Positions 25,228 through 35,200 of a stretch of DNA of 64,000 bases are shown here, piece by piece. Source of the DNA: Paramacrobiotus metropolitanus. Its lineage: Eukaryota; Tardigrada; Eutardigrada; Parachela; Macrobiotidae. Numbering within the stretch: position 1 is the stretch's first letter; each line of letters begins with the position of its first letter. The notes below the pieces were generated by a model. The model did no database searches, was not told the DNA's origin, and saw only the letters and a list, made by a program, of their open reading frames with translations. Location of the stretch: NCBI RefSeq assembly GCF_019649055.1, contig NW_026570236.1, forward strand, positions 682,001-746,000, written 5' to 3'. The position numbers were made by a program, and so were the translations under genes.

Positions 25228-25233
25228 AATAAA
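25228..25233 (+). terminator. Poly(A) signal after the small-peptide ORF
   Basis: AATAAA 60 bases after the stop of the 55-aa ORF, at a normal spacing for a short 3' UTR. Confidence 0.45.
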
Positions 25234-25992
25234 CTTCTCGAAAGGTAAAATCCAAAAAATTGACCAGGTTCTAATCGAACCATCAATAATCAAAGAAAGG
25301 TTGATTCGGTGATCGAGACAGAAAAGGCATAAATATACATCAACAGCAATCTACAATAAATTTTGCAACAGCTGTTGTTTACATTTACCGTACTGTGTAG
25401 TGCGCCATTGCCTGGTTATGCTTATGTGTGAGCTGCAAATAATTTGAAAATTTTAGTTTTTACAAACCCGGTGATTAATTTCTTGCGTAAAGCCGTAAAG
25501 GTGAAGGTACAGGTACACGTAGCACGAGTACGGAATATCTGTACATATAGATATACTATTATCTGTATTTGTACTTCTGTACCTACTGGGTAGATATGAT
25601 ATTCAGAATAAATTATATGACGTGTGATGCAGGCGCTCGGACAACAGCGAAACTGTGATAGAAGTATACTTACAGTTATACGAGTACGTATACATAAGTA
25701 CTTGCTGCAACAGGCTGACAAGTCTTCATTCAATTTCAGTAGGGCGGCGCAAAATTAGATCCATTAAAAACACAATATTCTATGTACAGTTCTGAACAAT
25801 TTAATGTATAGATATGTTGATTGATTACTGTTTTGTTAGTCCATTATTATTTTTAAGAGAATAATTTGATCGAGCAGTTTCGGCGTACTCTGTACGTGTT
25901 CTCCATAATTATGCAAAAAGAAGCTGGAAACAAAATTTTGTGTCTCGTTTGGGGATTTATGGAAAGGTCACACAGTCAACAATGCGCAGTGT

Positions 25993-28191
25993 TCAAACCA
26001 TGATAGAGACATCACCAAGAGGAGCCGTGTTGAAGATCCATGCTAAATTCGGAGCGACTGCGGTAAAGAAGCTGGGATAGCCGAAACCACATCCGTCGAG
26101 GGCTGAAATAATCCCCCCCAGATACTGAGTTCCGGTTTTGTGATCATAGCAGGTCAGAGGCCCGCCGCTGTCACCGAAACATATCCCTTCGCCGGCGACG
26201 CCACCCGCACAGATAACAATGTTGAAGTCAGTATCAGTTTTCGATTCTGGATCTATTTGAAGACACGCTTCTTTTGGAGCGATGATCTGTTGGACGTACT
26301 TAAGAGGAACATAAGAGCGCGGTGGATCAGGAATTGTGTAATCTGTTAAACAACCAATAATTATTTTGTTGGCCCGACTCGCCAATATTTTGCACATCAA
26401 CCCGAGCGTTAACTGAATACCAGTGGGCAAATTCACATTCAGGGTACAATCGTTGTACAGATATAATTATATCGACAGGCTACGGTAGCCATTTAACTTG
26501 GTAGATTTACGAAGCATTATAAAATAAATACTAAGTATAAATAATATAAGAGCGTACGACCTAAATTTTAACTTGACTTACTGAAGTCTATTATAGATTC
26601 CATCCCAAATCCGGATGCAACGCATCTATCTCCAGGTTGGGGAACTTTTTGTGTTAAGCACATTTTACAAGCACAAGCACTGTGCAAACGAAAATCAATA
26701 GGCTCCGACAGTATTAATACCGCAACGTCGTGGTTGAGTGTTGTTATGTTGTATTCCGGGTGGACAAAGGTCTCCTTTACAGCATATTCGCGGGAGCAAT
26801 TTTCGACGACCGATGAATAAAAATAGGTTCGATTGGGAGCCGACGATACCGCCTGGGTGCCAATGTTAACGGTCCAGGTGACCTCAGACGCATTATAGCC
26901 GCCATCAACGGTAATACTTTCAGGAATGGTCACACAGTGGGCAGCGGTGACGATTGTCTGCGCTCCGATAATAACACCACTGCAAAGGCCTCCATCAATA
27001 TTGGGCGATCTGACTCGAATTGATGCCTGATAAATAAATGGATTTTTTGTAACGGATTAGGAACAACAAGAAAGCGCGTCATAGTGCAATTACCTGCCAA
27101 CAAAGTGACGCACTTCCATTGGGAGCTTCAAATCCACCCACAATCCTACCCTGCGTCTGCGGTATACTGCTTAAACGCGCCAGGTAGGCTTTGAAAGCAG
27201 CCTGCTGACTTGCGAACACCTGCACTGCCGACTGCGAGCTGGAATTTTTGGATCTGTTTCTCGGAGGAAACCTTGGTGGTTTTTCTAACGGCGCAAATAT
27301 TTTCGGGTCAATGTTGGCGATTCCACATTTCATTTCTTGCACACAAGCAGAATGGGAATCCAGATACACTGCCGACAGCGTGTCATTTCTGCCGCATGAT
27401 GAAGTTTGGATGGCTGAAAGAAATTCGTGGAAAAAATTGTAACAATGGCATATGCAAGGGATGGCTTGAATCAAAGGTTATTCTACTTATTTACCATGGC
27501 AGCAGACAGCGTCACCATATTGAAAGTCATTGCAATCTCGGGAAACGGAAGCTGTCAGATTGGCCTTTCGACACACATCAATGGCACTTCGCGCAAGGCA
27601 GAAACCGGCTATGTGAGCGTTCTTTTTGGGATAATCCGGGAAGCATTTCGGACCGATGACCTCAGACACCGCATAAGGCTTAGGAGAATAAGAAAGTTCC
27701 TGTGGGTACGGCGGAGCCTTGTGCGAGTAATCACGCGTATTGTTATCCAAATAATTTATTCCTTTCTGGCGATATGCCGTTCCGTATCCTTCGTACCTGC
27801 CGTTAGAAGTCTATTTTACCATAATGGCGCTTGCGTTGTCACCGTTTAACATAAAATAATGACGAAACTTTAACGTCATAGACTTATAAACTCATAATAT
27901 TATTATAACTGGTTAACATAATGAACACTATAATAAAATCGCTTGTTACTTGAATGAATTCTGGTAAGTGTTCCCGTTATTTCTATTTTCGTATCCGACA
28001 ACGTATGGCTGCTTATACGGGGAACGATTAGTATAATTCCCCGTGGTTTTGTATGGATATCCATAATTGTTGGGAAGAAATGGCCCATATATGCTCGCAC
28101 CACTGTCTGGCCGTTCGTACGCATTCGCTTGGCCAGCATTAAACGATATCACCAGAAAAAGTGCCGCAAATGGAATTTTCATAATTATCAT
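25993..28191 (-). CDS. CLIP-like serine protease 1 (chymotrypsin fold, Gly189)
   Basis: Reading downward, exons 28191-27950, 27796-27495, 27413-27094, 27026-26582 and 26342-25993 join to 552 codons. Order: signal peptide (ending about QANA), a Tyr/Pro-rich spacer, a six-cysteine CLIP-like module ending in Cys-Cys, a second cysteine-bearing linker, then the activation site QGR/IVGG. The catalytic domain has His in TAAHC, Asp in LNHDVAVL and Ser in GDSGGP. The residue six before the catalytic Ser is Gly, not Asp, so a trypsin-like Arg/Lys preference is not expected; elastase-like specificity is an inference. CLIP proteases are zymogens activated by cleavage, often in extracellular cascades. The alternative start at 28182 gives an equally good signal peptide. 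The LTR retrotransposon begins only 164 bp upstream of the start codon. Confidence 0.9.
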
Positions 28192-28350
28192 ATAGGCTGG
28201 AATATTTGTTTAACACACAGATCGGAACATAAGCGTTTACAGGGGGTTGTATCAATAGAACACCGGTACAGATACATGTAAAATTAACTGAGCGCCTTGA
28301 ACGGCAAAATTATGTAAAGCAGGTGTTATGTTTAAACGCTTACATAACAG

Positions 28351-28354
28351 CAGT
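28351..28354. repeat. Target-site duplication of LTR element, left
   Basis: CAGT directly precedes the 5' LTR and is repeated directly after the 3' LTR at 40488-40491. Four-base duplications are usual for gypsy-group integrases. Confidence 0.75.
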
Positions 28355-28708
28355 TGAGAGGGACTTACGCCCTCGTCCCAGCAGCTCAGACGCAGTGCAG
28401 TGGCTTTCACGCTTGGATCGTATATACCTGATCGCAGGTATTACGATCCGCCCTTCCGCTATCTTCCGCCAACGGCATCGCGCCGTACCTTTTCAGCGAT
28501 TGCGTGAGGCTTACGTAGCGGCGTATGGTAGAGCAGCGTTAGCGCAGGTATATTGTGAGCTATAGATTGTCAGTTGGTGATTATGAGTTTTGGTGAGATG
28601 TTATGTTTTCGGTTTTATGATAAAAAGTCCCTTTTTATCCTTGTCTCGCTCCCGTTTCCGGTAGATCGGCACTAGAGAGTCTCCCACGCAGAGAGGAGGA
28701 CTCTCAGA
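28355..28708 (+). repeat. 5' LTR (354 bp)
   Basis: Identical by eye to 40134-40487. It begins TGAGAG and nearly ends with the inverted CTCTCA, followed by a shared GA. Inside are a perfect 9-bp hairpin GATAAAAAG/CTTTTTATC with a 3-base loop (28619-28639) and a GAGAGTC/GACTCTC inverted pair near the end. An open frame of about 70 codons runs through it and is probably fortuitous. Confidence 0.95.
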
Positions 28709-28728
28709 TGGTAGCAGTCTAAGATCCG
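28709..28728 (+). other. Primer-binding site
   Basis: TGGTAGCAGTCTAAGATCCG follows the 5' LTR directly. Its leading TGG pairs with a tRNA 3' CCA end, so the primer would end CTGCTACCA. I did not identify the tRNA. Confidence 0.7.
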
Positions 28729-29481
28729 TGGTTACCTGTTTTCTGAGTTACTTTTCAGATCTATCGGACAGCACCGTTTTCCCGTTTGCCATCAGGAGGA
28801 CGCGGAAACTCGGCGCACACCCTACACCCCGTATCCCGTAGAGCCAGCATTGGACTACAGGGATAGCAGCGTATCAGCGTGCCCAGCGACTTCGCGGTGG
28901 AGATTTGGACTTGCTTCTGGATCTCTTCGTCTGTGCACCTTCTCAAGCGTTTCCTGCGTAGAAGTTTCGGATCCTAAGGATCGTCAGGCTCATTCTCGTT
29001 CGGAAAAGGGTAAGTGATTGTGGCGTATATGGTTTTCGAGGCTTATCGTTGCATTATGTTGATTTAACGCTGTATGTGATATTAGGCTTATTTTCTCGCT
29101 AATTTTACAGTATAATTAGGCTGAATTTCTTTGAGAAATTAGGCTCAATTTTTAAAGGTTTGTAACCCTCGAGATTCAGGCTTTTCTTCCGCATATTTTT
29201 GCATAACTCTCAAGCGCATTAACCTCTGTCCAGGCTTGTTTTTCCGTGATCTTACAGATAGCAGACGCTACAGACAATAGGCGCAGTTCGGTTACCTACC
29301 TGGGTAATTGCAAGCTGAATAGAATTCCTTAGATTTCTCTCGCAGATTAGGCTTTTGTGAGTTTTAAATGCAGAATTAATATCTCCGCTTTAAACTGTTT
29401 ACCTATAGTAAACGTTTATCGTTTAATGCCAGGTATTACGAAATTTCTTTCCTTGAAATTGACTACGCTTATGATAATACG
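28729..29481 (+). other. Leader between PBS and gag
   Basis: About 750 bp untranslated leader. A strong splice donor (AAAGG/GTAAGTG) has its GT at 29010-29011. The motif TTAGGCT occurs four times (29082, 29116, 29139, 29347). No coding sequence is supported. Confidence 0.7.
29010..29015 (+). other. Candidate subgenomic splice donor
   Basis: GTAAGT matches the consensus donor and lies in the leader upstream of the gag ATG. It would pair with the acceptor ending at 37742, just before the third ORF, giving an env-type spliced RNA. Splicing is inferred. Confidence 0.5.
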
Positions 29482-32062
29482 ATGGAAACTATAAAAGCTT
29501 TTCTTTCTCCGCGTAGTATTGTAAAAAAACCAGAACAGCAAGCTGAAGATTTGCAAGCTAAAAATGCTCAAAAACCTAAACAGTCCGCGAAAACTAAAGG
29601 TGCACCTGTTGCCGCTAAATCAACAGCTGCACCGACGCATAATGTAAACACACGGCTTAATCAGCGTACTCGAGCTCATAACCCGCAGCTACCGCAAATA
29701 CCGCAATCGTCAGCAAAAGAACCACAGCCGGTTGCTACTCTCCCGGCAGAAAAAGCTTTCGCGCGCAGTAGCAAAATGCAGCGTTCACCATCGCTTATTA
29801 ATGCCGCTTCACAGGTCGATAACGCTCCAGAACAGGAGGAAAGTAGGCCGCATTCGCAGCTTAGCGGTGTATCCCAGTTTGACAGTATTCCGCTTTCAAG
29901 TGACAGTCGTCATTCTCATTCAGACTCTGATATGTCGTTATCGGAAAATGCGCTTACTTTTATTGAAAAAGATCAAGGCTTATTGGCTGATCAAGAATTG
30001 CTTAATTTTGATGTTGATGAAACGCTTAGCGGTAATAACGCTATTAATCAGCAGACACCGCCTGCTGATAACAGCCAGCCTAATACAGCTAATTTTCATA
30101 CTCCAGGCGAATTAAATGACGCTCAGAATGAAATCATCAATTTACGCCGCGTTAATTCATCGCTTGAGAAAAAGCTCATACATACTGTACATGAAGCGAA
30201 AAATGAAATTGCGCAATTGCGACAGTTTATAACTGAAGCAGTTGAAGCCCGCGATACGGCTCAAAGTCAAGCTGCTGATTTATTGCAACAGCGTAATGAG
30301 GCTTTCACTGTAATCGCGACAAAGGAAGAATTTGAGAAAAAGCGCATAATTATATACGCGATTTAAAAAGGCGAATTGCTGATCACGATGATGTGGTTAA
30401 GCAATACAAGGAAGTTAAGCAAGAGCTGTATGAAAAGCTACAAATTACAGAGCATATGGCACAGGAATATAAGGCTAAATTAATTACATGCGAAGGCGAA
30501 TTAAATAAGGCACTTGAACGTCAACGCAAATTGTTGGAAGAGCAAAGCTTAAATGTGACTACTGTACGAAAGGCTAATGAAACCGCTGATTATTACAAAG
30601 AACAATCAACCCGTTTAGAAGGCGCTTGTGTTAATTTAGAAGCTAAGGTGGAATTGGCAGAAAAGGCGAATCAAGATCAGCATTATGAACTGCAGGCGCT
30701 CAGGGCTCAACACAGTCATCCTGTCGCTACAAAGGCTATCAGTATTCAGACTGATAATATGTTTCCAGCTATCCAGGCTTTCATCCCGCCCGCACCACCC
30801 TCACGTTCTTTTCCGATGATGCGCGATAATGGCAACATGCCATCGGCTCAGTGCAGTGTACTTCCGGGATTGTCTGGCAGTGCACCTGCACCGGCTATCA
30901 CTGTATCAGATCTTACGCAAGCTTTAAAGGCAAATAAAAAGTCAGCAGATTTTAAAGCAAAATTCAAAGGCGATAAGAACGAAGTTGAAGGCTTTTTGGA
31001 ATTATTTGATCTTAACGCTAAATATGGTCATTGGGATGAAGACGAAAAGGTCAGCCGCTTCTTTAACGCTTTAGAAGGCGATGCAGCTTCATGGTTCAAG
31101 GTCGCGATTGTAGGCCCGAATAAACCACAAACTTTCTCCCAGTGGAGATCGGCTTTTCTGGATCGGTATTCCGATCCAGAAAAGGCTACAATGCGCTTAA
31201 CGAGTTGTCAAGCCGCAAAATCAAAGTCGGTAAAGAAACGCTTGACGAGTATTATCAGGCTATGATCGCTTTACGCGCTCGTGCAGGCGTGACAGACGAC
31301 GCTCATTTTTTGACGTATCTGATGAAAGGCTTAGATTCGCATCACACTTTAAGGCAAAATATGATTATTATGAAGCCAGCTACACCGGCAGAATTTTTGA
31401 AAAATGCGCGATACCTTGAAGCTACTTATAAAGATGATGAGGATTTCGCTTATGGCAATCAAGCCCAGGCATCACAAGCTAAACCGCTTTCATATGCACA
31501 AGCAGCAGCTAATAATGGAAATAAAGCTAATAATTTTAAGCGCAATAAGCAATTCAAACCGCACTTCAATAAAGGCAATATTCAGCAGAATAATAACGCG
31601 ACTAACCCTCCCCACGCTCAAGCGCCGGCAAATAATAATAATCAGGTACAAAATAATACAGCTTATAATACGGCTAATCAAAGTGTACGCCGTCCAGGCA
31701 TCGCTTACTGCGCAAACTGTGATGTCGAAGGTCATTCACGTCAAGCTTGCAGATATGAAGGCATTCCTCAAAAGCAAAATCCAGTGTGGTGCAAGTTTCA
31801 CTGGCCCACCACAGGTGAAAGGCGTACTTTGAAAGAATTCACAGAATGGAAAGCTAATCGCAGTAATACCAGCAGTCCTTCAGGCAGGACTACAGGCGCA
31901 TCGACCCCTTCTGGTGGTCCCAGCTTAGGCGGTCCTTCGCCGGCCCGGCAGCGTACTCCGTCCGGTGCCAGCGTTAATTCACAGTTTGATACGGCTTCAG
32001 AATACAGTGAAGGCGAAACCTCAGCGTTAAACAGCTCTTCCAGCGAATCTTTAAACGATTAA
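29482..32062 (+). CDS. gag: gag, interrupted by two frame changes
   Basis: Capsid/nucleocapsid precursor. The first segment starts at ATG 29482, is Gln/Ser/Pro-rich and then turns coiled-coil. Frame changes of -1 occur in A-rich runs near 30334-30343 and 31177-31188. Across the second lies the retrotransposon gag (capsid) domain, with conserved Trp/Phe spacing and a 'WF...F...RY' block. The last segment carries a zinc knuckle of the C-x2-C-x4-H-x4-C form at 31709-31750, then a Ser/Thr/Pro-rich tail. The stop is at 32060-32062. The breaks may be real mutations, programmed shifts or assembly errors. The host-supplied alternative is that other copies provide Gag. Confidence 0.8.
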
Positions 32063-32250
32063 GGGGCGCATACTCCGGCTATGCAACCCCCTTCCCACCG
32101 TCTCCGCCGGATAAGGTTGAGAAGGAATGCATAATTCAAAGCGCGGGAATATATGGCTACATAATACGCAATTGTACATGTAATCTCTCACAAGCTCATA
32201 CAGATAAGCAAAATTTCCGCGTAAATTATAATGAACCATTTAAGGCAAAA

Positions 32251-35200
32251 ATGCTTAATCACGACGCTTATGTAAATAATATTCCGGTAAAAATTGTAAT
32301 TGATACAGGCGCTGAAACAAGCTTTATATCTGAACAGTTTTGTAAGAAAAATAATTTAAGCACGCTTCCTATTAAAAAGCCTTTTCATATACGCGGTATC
32401 GGCGGTGTGTGCGCATTTTGTGTTACACACTACTGCAACGCTTCAATAACAATTAGTAATTGTACGCTTAATCATTCTATGTTTGTAAAGCCCGCACGAG
32501 ATGGTATTCATGTTTTATTAGGCCAGGACTTTTTAAGTCAGGCTAATTATGAAGTTAAGGCGAATAAAATAATTAATTTTCATGTATTACAGGAAAAGCT
32601 TGTAAATTGTAATGTAACTAGTCTGGGCGAAGTGCAGTCGGCCGCTGCAGTTCCGCCGTCACAGGCTTTTTCCGCTACAAATTTTACGGGTGTACCTGTA
32701 TCAAATATGCGCGCATCACGTAAAACGCCTTCTGCAGAGGCTCATGTCGAAAATGTTGTTTATAAGAACCATACTCGTACAGCACAAGCTATAAATGCAA
32801 AAACACAAGCTGCAATGACGCCTTTTCCCATACCAGTGGCACCTACGGTAGCCACTGGTGAAGGCAAAAATAAATCATCCGCTTCTAATTCTAAGCTTTT
32901 CCCCGTACCAGTGGCACCTAGCGATGCCACTGGTACGTCTACCGCTAAAAAGTCGCGCAAACAAATGCATCGTGAGACAGCAGCGTTAATGGAGTACAAG
33001 AATTATGTTTCTACCTTAATGAATACTTTAAAAAAGTTTAAGGAATTAATGGCTGAACTCAATCAGGCTTATAATGATGCTGTTAAAATCGATAACATTG
33101 AAGCTATTAAAAAGGCGAGCCAAGAACGCGCTGATGCTGAACTTGATTTGGTAAGGCGATTAGAAATCTATGAAGAATGGCGACAGGCTATTAATAAAGC
33201 GATTAAGCTACATTACGGTAAATCTGCACGCGGAATGAATAAACCAATATGCGACTACGCAGAATCGATAGGCGAAGCAAGGCGATACCTGAAAGAAGTT
33301 TATGCGAAAATTAAAACTAAGGAAAAACTACAAGTAACCGCTCGTAGACCGCCTATGAATATTGTTAAAGTAGTGCGATTTCATGAAACGCTTGAATTTC
33401 CTACTGTATCAGTACGCTATTTTAGAAAAGATGATGAGCTGCCGCCGCTGCGGCATAATCCACATTCAGCTCCTAAACGCTCTTGTTTACCGCTAAATAA
33501 GCCATTAAAAAAGCCGTATAATTTACCGCTTTGGGAAAACAATTCGGCTAAAGAAGAACAAGTATGGGCAGATTTTGACCGCGTTAATAAAAGCTTTACA
33601 GAAAATGCAGATAAAATTCGAAAGCAATTGCAAAAATCAGCTAAAGTGCGTGTATGTATTGCAGATCAAGAAACAAAAGCTACGCAAACAGAAGGCGCTA
33701 ATTATCTCATTGTAGAAACACCAGAAGGCGATATCCCGCTTGTAACTAACAGCGAGAACTATTTCGAAGATCAAGGTGATATAACTGAATTATTTCAGTC
33801 AATAGGCGACAAGCTTAATGAAAACGAATTATTCGCTAATAACCCGCTTAAAAATGAAGAATTATCAGCTGAAGAGCAACCATTTGCAAATAAGCCAGAA
33901 TGCGAAGAAATTAGCGAAAAAGATAAAGAAAGATTCAGGCTCAAAATGGTGAAAGTGTATGCAGCTGATAACTACACAATTGTACCTGGAACATCTTGGG
34001 TGTCGGCTTATGCACACAAAAAAGCTAATTTGCGTACACCGCAATTTATATTTTCACCTAATCCAGCTTTATACAGCGAAGGTAGATTACTACCGCTTCA
34101 GGGCTTAGTCGAACCAAAAAATTTTCAGTTTGATATTTGCGTGTCTAATTATTCCGCTCATAAGCGTACAATAAAGAAAGGTACATGGTTAGGCGTTATC
34201 GAAACGTATGAAGAAGTTGAGCCAGATAAAACCGCTTTAACCGCTACTGCAGCTAATTATACGCCAGAAGAAGAAGCTGAAATTTGGGAAGCAATACGCG
34301 AATTTAAAATATCGGCTGACTTATCAGAAGCTGATCGTAAGCGCATCGATAATCTATTGTTTGAATTCGCTGACCTGTTGCCAACAAAATCGCGACCGTT
34401 TGGCAATGTAGATGCCTCGATAAAGCATACAATAGACACAGGCGATGCACCGGCGATAAAATCTCTACCGCACCGCACAAGTTGGCGCGGTAGACAGCTT
34501 ATCCAAGATCATGTGGAGGAAATGTTAAAGCTTGGCATCATTAGGCCATCGACCTCTAACTGGAGTTTTCCAGTTGTCTTGGCTTCAAAGAAAAATCCTG
34601 ACGGCTCAATCGGTACACGCTTTTGCGTTAATTATATACGCTTAAATAACATCACAAAAAAGAATAACTATCCGCTTCCTAAGCCAGATGAACTTCTGGA
34701 TACGGCTTCTGGTAATAAGCTTTATTGCAGCTTTGATTGCGAAAAAGGCTTTTGGCAGATCCCTATGGATCCTACTAGCATCGAAAAAACAGCTTTTGTC
34801 ACACCAGACGGCCTGTTCGAATTTCTTCGAATGCCGTTCGGCGTGTGCAACGGCCCCGCGACTTTTCAAGCCGCAATGGACCGTACGCTTTCAAAGCTCC
34901 GTAAATTAGGAATATTCGCTTATTTAGACGATTTAATCGTCGCAGCTAAAAATATGGAAGAATTATTGTTTAAATTACGGCTTTTATTTGAAGCTTTACG
35001 CGCATCAGGCTTTACGCTAAAACCGGCTAAATGTCATATCGCTAAACCAGTTCTTCATTTTTTGGGACATGTAATATCAGAATCAGGCATCCATACCGAT
35101 CCCGAAAAAATTACAGCTATTAAAAATTTCCCACAGCCTAAAACAGAAAAGCAATTACGCTCATTTTTAGGCTTAGCGAATTATTATCGCAAATTTGTAC

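Larger units (their letters stand above)
24369..25992. other. Intergenic between LNPK and the protease cluster
   Basis: Mostly AT-rich with several TACTGTAC-like motifs. The only coding candidate is the small secreted peptide ORF at 25000-25167. A minus-strand frame at 25422-25733 is low in complexity and has no recognisable features. Confidence 0.5.

Noticed and set aside
25422-25733. 103-aa minus-strand ORF after LNPK
   Set aside because: Rich in Tyr, Val and Thr from TAC/GTA-rich DNA, with no features of a real protein.
28323-28565. 80-aa ORF in the 5' LTR (and its twin in the 3' LTR)
   Set aside because: The same peptide comes from both LTRs because they are identical. It has no domain and overlaps expected promoter sequence.
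29082-29353. TTAGGCT copies as telomere-type repeats
   Set aside because: Only four scattered copies, not tandem. The same letters are common in this element because of its GGC/CTT/TTA codon habits.
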